A stretch of DNA of 64,000 bases from Mytilinidion resinicola (Eukaryota; Ascomycota; Dothideomycetes; Mytilinidiales; Mytilinidiaceae), in assembly GCF_010093595.1 (NCBI RefSeq), contig NW_022985438.1:124001-188000 (forward strand), in the 5' to 3' direction. Below, in pieces: positions 21,784 through 31,208 of this stretch. Under the pieces are notes generated by a model. It ran no database searches and was not told where the DNA came from. It was given only the letters and a program-made list of their open reading frames with translations. Made by a program: the position numbers and the translations under genes. The number at the start of each line of letters is the position of its first letter. Positions within the stretch are counted from its first letter, which is position 1.

Positions 21784-23087
21784 ATGACTACCTCCCGGCG
21801 CTGCTGTCAATCGGTCATTCGCTGCAGTACAACTGCCAGTGGATGCGCCAATGGATCAAGACGAGCTTTCTCACGCGTCGCGCCGCAGCAAAAGGGTGAG
21901 TAGAAGAGGCTCTTCGATTTCTTCCCTCGCCATTTCTTTACTAACACACATTTATCTAGACGCTCTACCGGAATACTACGAAAGTTCCTCGCCCGAGCTT
22001 GACGCCGTCCTCACCAAGATCAACTCCAAGATTCTATTTCCGCAGCACCTGAACCATGAGCAACGGCTACTGGTCTACAAGAAAAAGAACATCCCACGGC
22101 TCACGAACGAGCCTCTATTCGCACAAATAGGGTCCGTCGATCAGCAGCTTGAGCCCCTAGATGTCAGGAAAGATGTGCCAAATCAATGGGAAATGATCAA
22201 GCAGGCCGTGGAGCTCTCCAAGGAACAGGACGACTGGGAGAACCTGGTGAAGATGCTGGAGGGTTTCCACAGAGCCGGGATCGACGTCAAGACCAGCCGT
22301 ATGCTGAAGATAATACGGCGTGCCAATGAGGCGGGTATGCAGCATATTGTGCTCTCCGCTCTGCAGCAGGCCGAGCACACAGGCGTTTCTCTGCGGAGGC
22401 CCGCCATCCTGGAGGCTGTTCTGGGGAGCATACACGAGAAAGCCTCGTCCTCGGGCTTCGATTCTGCAAGCACGAAGAAGGCCCTCTCGCTCGCCGAGCA
22501 AGTCATCGAGTTGTTGGAACTACCTGCTCACAAATCCAAAGGCAGGATGGAGTTCGGAGACCCACGAGCAAGTCCTTTGGTAATTTCAGTCCCGCTGGAA
22601 CTCGCAGCATCGCGAGTGGCATTCCATCCTGACGGGAAAGACGAGGATGGCAAGGTTGCCACATACGCTGCTCGATTAATGGCGGCCTTTAAGCAAGAAG
22701 GCTACTCCGAGGTATGATATTAGCGTTGACGTCCTACAGCATTCTGAGCTAACCTTTTGGTAATAGAAGATACACCCCGGCTTGTTGGCGAAAGAGCTTC
22801 CAAACGTTGAGGAGTTCAGCAAACTTCCTAAAAACAAAGCTGCAAGAAGGGAGCGTCGGTATGTGATCGGTCACAAGATCGTTCAATGGATTCCTGTATG
22901 GAACGCCTTAAAACAATCTTCCGCTGTCCTGGGTAAAGACATGCCAGATTTAGAATTGGCGAAGACGATAATGGGGATGATCGAGGAGAGGCTGAAAGGA
23001 TCCGCTGAGGTGATTCGCAAGTACTCCGACGCGCCGGAACCAGAAAAAACCCCTTCTCTGGTGAGAATGAAAGAGGTTGACCTTTAG
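21784..23087 (+). CDS. Uncharacterised protein with a mitochondrial-type presequence
   Basis: Three exons, 21784-21895, 21960-22711 and 22767-23087, give 394 aa. The first exon encodes an Arg/Ser/Thr-rich, acid-poor leader (MTTSRRCCQSVIRCSTT through RRAFSRVAPQQKG), as expected for import into mitochondria. The frame of exon 1 is fixed by its phase-1 join to DALPEYYESSSPELD; the frame that looks more hydrophobic in the same DNA does not join. The body is mostly alpha-helical by composition, with QRLLVYKKKNIPRL, VPNQWEMIKQAVELSKEQDD and LEGFHRAGIDVKTSRMLKII, a layout reminiscent of helical-repeat mitochondrial proteins. It has no zinc or nucleotide motif. A fungal mitoribosomal or mitochondrial RNA-processing factor is a reasonable guess. 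I do not recognise a named family. Confidence 0.75.
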
Positions 23088-23519
23088 TATGGGAAACTAG
23101 GTGTGTATATAACTGTAAAATATGACATTAAAAGATGAATTACCTGGTGCCAGTCCTTATGCGCATCATGGTCCATGTCTCGGTTTCCTAATTAGTCCCA
23201 TCTTCTTTTGCTTCACTACTGTTTTATCACAAACGATATCCCAATGTTAGCAGTGACATGTCCTTCCTCTGTCCTGGTTTAAGTCGATTTGTGGCACAGC
23301 TAACAGAAGCCCGGACTGTGCTCGAACAAGAAACATTTCATTCAACTTGTCATGCTGCTGCTGCCTGCCTAGTGCCAATTCTGAAGCTACGAATGCCGAC
23401 CTCATCCTTCCGCCAACCTCGGCATTTTCCAGCCCAGCAACACTGTCAACATGACCCCGTACGAAGCCAACCCATAGAAAATCCCAACGACAGATCGATA
23501 CGCTGACATTCCCTTCTAT
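23088..23519. other. Intergenic stretch before the phosphotransferase remnant
   Basis: 3' flank of the mitochondrial-type gene. Frames are short and unconvincing. Confidence 0.4.
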
Positions 23520-23870
23520 GGTCGATAATTCCCCCCACTAGACGATTTCAAGCCCGACCCGAAACATTTCAATTCTTCTACCACCGACTCCCTGAAGTAT
23601 TGGACCTCGGTGCTTCAACTATGCGATGAATCCACAAGTATCTACGACAATCAGGACAACTGCCGCGATGTAGTTGCCCTCGGAAGCGTGATCGTCAAGT
23701 CGAGCCACCTAAAGCAAGTCCTGATAGGCGAACGCGCTCATCGAGACTACTCGTACGCTGATGCGAACGAAGTAGATTCTACTGGCGGAAATGTTCAACG
23801 GCTACAGGCACCTATCTGCTGGTGTTCCGATCATTGGAATGGCCTACGAACTGGGTGCTTATAGAGTAGT
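23520..23870 (+). pseudogene. Fragment of an aminoglycoside-phosphotransferase-like protein
   Basis: A frame around 23610-23864 reads VVALGSVIVKSSHLK and then HRDYSYADANEV. These match the start of the kinase-like fold in fungal APH-family proteins as I remember it (LGSVIIKSSHL, DYSYADANEV). The segment should continue into the ATP-binding and catalytic lobes, but no HxDL-type catalytic motif or DFG-like metal motif follows in any frame, and the frame stops at 23864. I read this as a truncated remnant. The match is short, so it could also be chance plus distant similarity. Confidence 0.45.
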
Positions 23871-25302
23871 CGGCATTTTACTAGGTTAATAATGCTCATC
23901 ATAACCTTCTCATGGTAATGACACCCCTTTATTTCCTGTCCGTGTAATCAACACCGCTGTTCTTCAGCATCTCTAAACTATAGCACCCTTTCCAGATGCC
24001 GTTCAGCACCGAGCAAAGACGATGGACATCAAACAATTTCGACGCCCCCGCCTTCCCACGAGCCCACTACATTTCAGGAAGTCAATCCAGCATTTGATCC
24101 TCTGTCTGAATTCCCAACTCCATGAGTGATAGCCTTTCGCCGTTTCGATCTCCACCCAAACCCCCAGCCCCCCAGCCCCATTGAACATGCGTCGAGTGCC
24201 TTTTGCTCATCCACCTCAACACACACTCCACATTCATCAGGAGCCGGTATGTTTACTCCTCCACGCAGACTTCACACCATGAACATGTCGACCATGACTT
24301 TTGAGGCGAGTTGGCTCTCCATATATCGATGGCATCTGTGAGTTACCCCACTCCAACAACCCCACTCCTCCATGACTGGAACTCGACTTCAAAGAACCGG
24401 TAGAAGCTTTTATACCCCCGGACTCTGGTATCACGATGCTCGCACGTGATATTAACGCTTCTGTCCCTGCGAACATCTCTCCTAGCCGAGGAGTTTTGTC
24501 ACGGGATATCCGCCCACCTCACGTGTAACAAAAGACTATGACTCAGCGGCTTGTATATAAACTTCTCCGCGAGCTGCTGAGAGGAACAAGGAGGAGGAAA
24601 GGATTAGGTTATCGAGTTCAAATTTCACCCTGGTATTTGACCTATGGAAGACCTGGTCCTGGGGTTCAAATCAGGCTGACAGGTGGATTCATATTGGATT
24701 AACTCGAGGAAGGCCAAAGACGAATGGTCGTCTGTTCGGATTGGTGGGAAGCAAAATCGCTTCCAGATCAAGTAATGGTCGTGGTGTAGAGAGACGAGGA
24801 TGATTAGACCCGATGAGATCCTGCGCAACATGGTCGGGAGGTTAAGACTGAGGGAATTGGTGATGCTATGCTAAGCTTCGATTTCGTGAAAGGTTAATCT
24901 TGGGCATGCAGCATAGAGTATGGGATGCACCGCAGAGAGATGAGCGAGTGCGGGAAAGTAAGGAGGTGATGATGAGCACTTAAATCTGGAATAATGCCAC
25001 TCCAACCTCTAGCTCGCAAAACATAGTACGATTGATCTCTCTGAGTTGAACCATCTGTGTCCGAAGGTCCAGATGGGCTCTCTGATGGCGAACTGTTTAG
25101 GGGTTCGAAGGCTTTGTAGTAAGAAAACCGGACACAACACGTGACAAGCTTGACCAGTAGACGGTAAGAATCGAAAGGACGGAGCTTCATATCTTCTCGT
25201 CCTCTTCGAGGAGAAAAACAAACGGCGGGAAGATGTTCGGGATTAGCGGTTCTTCGTGCGAAATTTGTGAATTAGAATTAGAATCTATCGAGATCCTGCG
25301 TA
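23871..25302. other. Gene-poor stretch
   Basis: No supported gene. The region at 24650-24680 has a GGTTCAAATC string like a tRNA B box, but no matching A box or cloverleaf could be built around it. Confidence 0.4.
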
Positions 25303-25856
25303 GGTATATGCGATCCCCAAGCCTCGCCCCCATCACCACACCCCCCTTCCCATCATCCTCTTCTTCGGCGGGTCCACAAGCGCCCTGTACGTATTCGCCG
25401 CCAAATCCGCATTACATTTCCGCATATCAAACACATTCCGCGTCCCCCCGGCACAGTTCCCCTCGACCGGCACCCCTGCCTCCTACAAGTCTCCCTCTGC
25501 GCCCTCAGCACCCCGTGCGGGAAGTGCTTCTGCAGCTCCGCGGGCGCCTCGACAAACGTCGCCGACAGCCCGCTCTCCGCATGCCATTCGATATGGTAAT
25601 GTAAGAGGAACATGCCTGGGCTGTCCGCTTTAAAGCGCAGCACCAAGCTCCTGCTGGCCCCGACCTTGACGGCATCGCGGCGCATGGGGATCTGGGGAAG
25701 GGCGCTACGTTGCGCGGTGTAGAGGGTTGGGACTTTAGGCTTGAATCGCATACTGCATAGCAGACAAGCATCAGAAGACGAGCGGAACTCGTAGACATCA
25801 AGGAGCTGCTGAGATACGTGTGAAGGAGTAAAGCCGTGTGGGCAAACCTGACGCAT
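25303..25856 (-). pseudogene. C-terminal fragment of a multicopper oxidase (laccase/Fet3-like)
   Basis: Intact multicopper oxidases end with an HCHIxWH motif that binds three types of copper. Here the frame at 25856-25353 reads PTLYTA, then PMRRDAVKVGASRSLVLRFK, then LLHYHIEWHAESGLSATFVE and APAELQKHFP. In this order it matches family ends, but the type-1 copper cysteine is replaced by tyrosine (HYHIEWH; TGC to TAC would be a G-to-A change). The roughly 80 residues normally between PTL(F/Y)TA and the PMRRD region, including HPxHLHGH, are absent. The expected C-terminal GNCAGG...NVFD appears in a different frame just downstream, so a frameshift lies near 25500. I infer a dead, truncated copy. 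Confidence 0.75.
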
Positions 25857-26126
25857 GTTATATTCCCTGATTGCGCTGATCTAAGAGGGCAATAACCAGG
25901 CTTGTGGTCAAGAGACGAATGTCTCTCAGACCGCCAGTGTATTCCGATTGACGTTTTCAACGGTGGCCGTCGCTTGCAGAAGTCGTATCGGGACAGACAA
26001 GTGACACTCTCTAGAGCTGCCAACAGCAAAAGACGCAAAGAAAATCTTGCCGAGGGTCCAGCCGGCCGCCATCAGCTGCAAGGTTGATGATCTACGGACC
26101 AGAGCCACCTGCAGCAAATGACGGAC

Positions 26127-26530
26127 TCAAGCCTCAGAGGGCTGCTCAAACCACAACGGCAGCGGCAGAGACGGTGTCAAAAAGAGGACAGCTTGAAAGA
26201 CTCTCGAATGTGGAGTAAGGGGGTGTCTACCTAGCAGATTATATCGGGAAATGCCAATTTTATAGACAAAGGTCTCGTCCTCACCTTCGAGAGCGAAGCC
26301 CAACGAAATGAAGACAAATATCGTCTCAAGCGACCTGGCGTAGTTGCCGTCGGCAAAGATGTGCTTTGCATGACTGGACCAGCTGAGAAAAGCCCGGCTG
26401 AAAGGAGGGAACCGGAACAGGTAGTACGATATCCCAATGTGCACCCAAGCAATTCCTTTCCCGTTCAGGGAACTGAGCTGCTCACGCTCCAGCCTGAGCT
26501 GTGGCTGTGCTGGGTGAGCGCATCCTAAGC
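26127..26530 (-). other. Possible membrane-protein exon or fragment, unrecognised
   Basis: The frame ending at 26127 has coding-like sequence upstream of 26228: IGISYYLFRFPPFSRAFLSW, SHAKHIFADGNYARSLETIF and VFISLGFALEGEDETFVYK. Hydrophobic and aromatic residues are arranged as in a membrane protein. It ends at a plausible splice donor (CTAG/GTAGAC) near 26230, after YNLLG. No start codon or continuing exon could be tied to it. It may be an exon of a gene whose other parts have decayed. Confidence 0.35.
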
Positions 26531-27013
26531 CGAGACTAAGCAGCTTGTTAGGGGTCCGGCGGTGCTGATGGACACAAGAGGGTCCTGAAGGAGCTGGTTC
26601 TAGTGACAGCTTGATTCAGTTCGCAATTGGGAGTCTGGTGTTGAAGGATTGGGCGGTACTCCTCTTCTAGGTTTGATTCTTTTCGCAAGATGAAGCGGGA
26701 ACGATCCAGTGTGAAGTCCTACCTCATAGAAATCAACTGCTGCCTTATGAAAACCTATAAACAAGCGACGAGTGTGAATCGAATAGTAACAAAGGAGAGG
26801 TTTAAAAGAACCGATGCAGCAACTCATTAACCTTGAATGAGAGCCATGTGAGAATGCAAGATGCGTGAAGATGCGGGTGCGAGAGGCGTGAGGATGAGGA
26901 TGAGGACGGGAGAAGCGGAGGCCCATGTAACCCCACTGATAAAGTCACGTGCGCCCTTGAAATTGCAACTTGTTACGCCTAATTGCCCTAAAACGGACCG
27001 CATTGCAGGAGTA
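26531..27013. other. Intergenic stretch before the transposon pair
   Basis: No gene seen. It contains a GAGGATGA-rich purine patch at about 26880-26910. Confidence 0.4.
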
Positions 27014-27344
27014 CAGTAGAACCTCGTTATAGTGATAGGGGTCGGGGGGCTAGGGGTCGTATCACTGTATAGAATGTATCACTGTATCAAAGTCACGTGT
27101 AAGGGATTTGTGTAAGGGATTTGTAAGCCGGTGGCCCCCAAAACAGCAAAGATTCAGGGGGTCCACGGACCACTCGCCCATACAAAATCTAGTCTGGTTA
27201 GTATGATATTGTATGAGAGGGTTAGTGATACTATAGTAAGCAGAGAGTTAGTGATATTGCAGGCAAATCGGACAATCCGGCGACTTGCATCACTGTATAG
27301 AAAATATCACTATACACCAGTATCATACTGTCGAGGTTTTACTG
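27014..27344 (+). mobile_element. Short non-autonomous Tc1/mariner-pogo-type transposon (MITE)
   Basis: 331 bp bounded by imperfect inverted termini: CAGTAGAACCTCG at the left and CGAGGTTTTACTG at the right (12 of 13 bases pair). Both ends are flanked by TA (27012-27013 and 27345-27346), the target duplication of this superfamily. The CAGTRRAACCTCG start is typical of fungal Fot1/pogo elements. Inside, the string ATCACTGTATAGAA recurs near both ends (near 27061 and 27290), with further ATCACTGTAT variants, making subterminal repeats where transposase may bind. No transposase is encoded, so mobility would need a helper element. Confidence 0.85.
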
Positions 27345-27687
27345 TATCCATTTCTGGAGTAGGGTGGAAAATAGGCGAACACAGGCTAAGAGTGTCGGCT
27401 GCGAGGACGGACGTGAGGATTGAGTTTGAGGATGCGACGGTTGAGGATGCGACGGTTGAGGGCGTGGAGGATTCTCATGTAGCCAAGTTCCTCCCATTCC
27501 TCCTCCTTCGTGATTTTGTGCACGATTCCACGTTCGAAAACCTCGGCTCACGCCCTCCAATCAAGCACTGTTTCCTGCCATGTGATAGCTTCTTCATTGT
27601 GGCAGGAAGGGCTTCGTTGCACATGAATTTTTTCTGTTTGCCGCCTTTCTTTCTAATAATAGAGATTCAGCGCGGCTCCGGAGCGTA
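27345..27687. other. Spacer between the two transposons, with a small tandem repeat
   Basis: Contains two adjacent copies of GAGGATGCGACGGTT (about 27437-27466) and a partial third. No gene seen. Confidence 0.6.
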
Positions 27688-28309
27688 CAGTGGGTCTCGT
27701 ACAGTCACGTGCATGCGATTATTGTAGCACGCCTGCGTATATATGATCACAACCTCAGATTTGAACATTAACACCATCATCTACAAGAGTTCATACGCCT
27801 CGTATGTACGTCCATCAGCCTTAATCACCATCTTCTTGCCCTTCTTTGCCTCCTTAGCTTTCTTAGCCTTAGGCGCACTCTTAGCCTTCGTCTGTATGCG
27901 AAGTCGATGGCCGCCATCGCTAGGGAACGCTTGAAATGTCGGCCTCTTTTTCCTTAGATTTCTTAGCAGTAGTAGCCCTGTGAGCCTTTAGAGGTGCGCA
28001 AGGCTTAGTTGTGCGGAGCTCAAGGTTTCGGGGGGGCTTCGCAGGTGTACGTGGCTTGCCATGTACATTCATAAACTTGTAGTATATGCTTCGAGGCCTC
28101 CGAAAGTGACGAGTCGGACGCTATTTCGTTTTCTTCACCTTCTGGCTCACCATTGGAGGTCTTGGCGTCGCTGCAGGCACCTTAGGGTGCCGTTGTGGCA
28201 CTGTGAACTTATGCCTAGAGTCGTGTTTATGTTTAAATTTGAGGGTGTGGTGAAATATACGCAGTCGTGCTACAATAATTGCGTGCACGTGACTGTACGA
28301 GACCCACTG
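27688..28309 (-). mobile_element. 622-bp transposon with 55-bp terminal inverted repeats
   Basis: The first 55 bases (CAGTGGGTCTCGTACAGTCA...) pair with the reverse complement of the last 55 with about three mismatches. TA flanks both ends (27686-27687 and 28310-28311), pointing to the Tc1/mariner/pogo superfamily. The minus strand inside carries a Lys-rich reading frame ending at 27781 (SAPKAKKAKEAKKGKKMVIK, then ADGRTYEAYEL), and another basic segment at about 27960-28060 in a different frame. These may be the remains of the tail of a transposase or of a captured gene; I do not recognise them. No DDE catalytic motifs are visible, so the element is non-autonomous or decayed. Confidence 0.82.
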
Positions 28310-29752
28310 TACGCTTGCTACTTACGCCGGGGGTGTACTGTTCATCTTTCGTCAATGTGCCAGATTTTTATTCAGGCCTACTGGTGTTAATTTTAATATA
28401 CTTAAGTAGTCGTGCTGTGCCTGCTAGTCTCTATGTGATTTCGCCTTTGCCAAGAGAACTGCAGCACGTCTTTCCCGATGTCCTTATTCCAAATTCTACC
28501 CTCAACGCCACGTTTGGACGAGCTAGTTGCCATTGTAGCATTAGATGGCAAGACCAAGGTGCCGGTGAAGGAAGCGGGGACAACACTATTTATATATGAT
28601 TGGCCTAAGGAGGGTCCAGAGATTCTTCGAGAAGTTCTCCGCAGAATATGTACAGGTAAAGCTACTTTGTACAGCCGCTAATCAATATTTAGGTTAATGA
28701 GTTCAAGAGTGCAGTACTAAATACAAAGTGGAAGAAACCGGAGAGAATGCCAGCGTTACTCCTCCGTACGTCGGGCTCACTTACCACGATGCCCGACGAA
28801 ACCGGCTTACTTATACCTGCCACAACCCCTGACGCGCTTAAGAAAGCAAATTTTCCAGTATTTAGAAGGAAGGAAGGAGGCCGCGAAGAAACGAAAATGG
28901 CTCCAGGCATAACTTTGATCTGTGAAAGAGTCTGCTCTGAGCCGCCAGACGACGGTCCTTTCTTCTTGATACTAATTCCTACGCCACCGTCAGAGAAGCC
29001 AGAGCCACCGTCAAAGGAGAAGTCAGATATTGAGGGCACTGAGCCAGCAGAAGGAGGCGAAATTGGGATCTAACTATTTCCAGCCCGGCACATCCAACCC
29101 GTCCATATCTTCCCAATTTTTCAGATAAATGTTCACAGTTGTAGGAGATAAAGCATCCCAGCCCGCCTCTTGAGTGACAGTTGAGACTTCTGTATCTGGC
29201 GATTCGGCCTGATAGGAAGTCGTTTCCCTTTCGCAATGCTGCCCGGAACTGCCATGCACCAATTCACTGAGTACGTGCTCCTGAGATCCCACCGGGGTTG
29301 GAAGAGGACCGATGGGCTGAGTGTCCGACGACAGGACGTGTTGTTCAGATGGGCGATTTGCACCTGAATCCCTTTCGAAAATTCTCGTGGAGGCGTCTGC
29401 GTGGGGCCATGGTTGTTCTGGTGTGTGCTCTTCGGACGAGGAAGGGGTTGGGGCGAGTTGTTGCTGTGGTACTAGTGGCGATAGGATTGAATCTGCAATA
29501 TTTGGCCGACGGCCCTGCTTAAGGGGTCCCTCGAGAAGAGGTAGTCGCTGCTGCTCCGGAATCGCTGGGGAACGTGAGCTAATGTGTTGGAGATTTATAG
29601 TTTAACATACCAGTCCGCATATATACGAGTAACCGCGAAGCTAAAGCCTCATACTCCTTTGATTTCTGAACTTTTTCATTTAGCCAAAGCGGGCGAGTCG
29701 AATTATCCAACGTGGATAAGAATTTGAGGCTGAAGATAAGTTAACGAAGAAA
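28310..29752. other. Stretch with several unsupported short frames
   Basis: Small frames occur, for example one with ELVAIVALDGKTKVPVKEAG and FIYDWPKEGPEILREVL (28478-28681). That sequence looks protein-like but is isolated, has no family I can name, and no splice partners were found. Frames at 28747-29073 and 29074-29300 are low-complexity. This may be a decayed gene. Confidence 0.4.
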
Positions 29753-30442
29753 TTATATAGGATAATAAGCGCGCTCAGCCCCTGATAGAAACGAAGCCAT
29801 CGTCAACAGAATCCCCGTGTGATATTCTAGGAGAAGCGAAAGAAGGACGCCTCCTTGTTCGATAGATCTGTTCAAGCTCCTGAAGAGCGAGAGCGACGGA
29901 TCGTTTTCCTTCCTATAGCCAGGATGCACAGCTGCCATAAATCCTCTCCGGCAGTTGATCTCGAGAAAATTGGAATCGATCTCCTTTGATTTGTTGATGA
30001 AATTCTTCAGGCTACTCGCTAAGTTGACTTCGTGAAAAGGAGCATTGTATAGCTTGAGTCCATTGCGCGAGTCGCGCAAAAAACTCCAAGACCACTGCTC
30101 GGTGAACTCCCATTTGGTGGTTCCAAGGAATGCACCTGGGTTGGTCGACCATAGAAGGGAGTTGGTTTCGAGTATTTTCAACGTCGTTGGCCATTTATTG
30201 TCAATCTTGTCGCGGAGCTCTTGGACCCGCTTATTGAACGTATTTAACTCGATCAGTCCGTGATCAACCGGGCCAACTTGGAAAGTCATTGTCTTCGAAT
30301 CCTGCTGAGTGCATGTTGGATGCGTCCATTCGATTTCACCGGGCAAATCCGTTGTTAGTAAGATGCTGAGTGACCCATTTTGATTTTTCTCCCATTGCAC
30401 CCTGACACCAGTGGATACAACGCACTCTGCGGCCTTAAACAT
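29753..30442 (-). CDS. Uncharacterised protein, 229 aa
   Basis: The open frame extends upstream to a TAA near 30538 but has no ATG before 30442 (MFKAAECVVSTG). An upstream exon is possible, because CTAAC and a T-rich tract precede a CAAAG acceptor near 30520. The protein has no signal peptide or clear membrane segment. Visible features are many Asn/Ser/Trp residues, LPGEIEWTHPTCTQQDSKT and KWEFTEQWSWSFLRDSRNG, and a mixed-charge middle. I do not recognise the family. Low complexity is absent and the frame is long for this AT content, which favours a real gene; it could still be a lineage-specific or decayed one. Confidence 0.5.
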   Translation of the reverse strand: MFKAAECVVSTGVRVQWEKNQNGSLSILLTTDLPGEIEWTHPTCTQQDSKTMTFQVGPVDHGLIELNTFNKRVQELRDKIDNKWPTTLKILETNSLLWSTNPGAFLGTTKWEFTEQWSWSFLRDSRNGLKLYNAPFHEVNLASSLKNFINKSKEIDSNFLEINCRRGFMAAVHPGYRKENDPSLSLFRSLNRSIEQGGVLLSLLLEYHTGILLTMASFLSGAERAYYPI

Positions 30443-31208
30443 TTTCTGATTTGATGAAATGGTGGACGCAGCGGAGCACTTTGATGCATCGCGGTGATGG
30501 GACGCCAACGCCCTCAGCTTTGAAAAAAGAGGTTAGCGCGGAGACATTTGTCGCCGCAGTGGCGTGCACATGGTCTCGGCGAGAGGGGGTTTAAGAAAGT
30601 TTGATGATGAGCAGCGGGAACGGGTGGAGGTGGTGGAGATGGTTGGAGAGGATCTATGGTCTATACTAAGATTTGATAGCACTGCGGAGCATTTGAGGCG
30701 CTCGCGGGGTGAGCTTCACTGAAGTTGCTTTTCCTACTCCCTTCTTTCTTTATCTCGCAAAATCTCACCAGCCGAACTGTGCGAACGATTTCTCGAACGC
30801 GGCGTGGCACACCTCTGACCCAACTTCCAGGCCCTTCTCCGTCGACCGCGTGGATTCCATAGTCTATACACGGCGTACACGCTGCTTGCGCGAGCATGGT
30901 CAGCTTAAGCTACCTCTCTGACCCCTTCAAGTGCAAATACTCACGAATTCAACCGCATGAACCCCCTTTTGATATACGCCGTGCAGTCACAACGTAGCAC
31001 ACATCGCAGTGACCGCGAGGCTCCTCTTCCTTCCATACAATTACAAAGACTCACGAATCTAACCGCGCATATCACTCTTTCAATCGACACGCTGCAGCCA
31101 CAGCGAGGCACACGTCCCACTCCTCAAAAACCGCTCCAAAACCATCTCAAGAGTAAGTATTGCCTTCCATATCTACTTTACTCTACCCAACCCCACCCCC
31201 AAACCCCC
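30443..31208. other. Intergenic stretch
   Basis: Two weakly similar pieces around 30945-30990 and 31040-31110 share CTCACGAAT, CAACCGC and CAGCACAAC/CAGCCACAG-like strings, hinting at a small old duplication. No gene seen. Confidence 0.4.

Noticed and set aside
21669..21899. Hydrophobic frame reading DDYLPALLSIGHSL before the mitochondrial-type gene
   Set aside because: It has a tempting composition, but its phase does not fit the well-supported exon that follows; the Arg/Ser-rich frame does.
24650..24680. GGTTCAAATC string like a tRNA B box
   Set aside because: No A box at a suitable distance and no stems could be paired.
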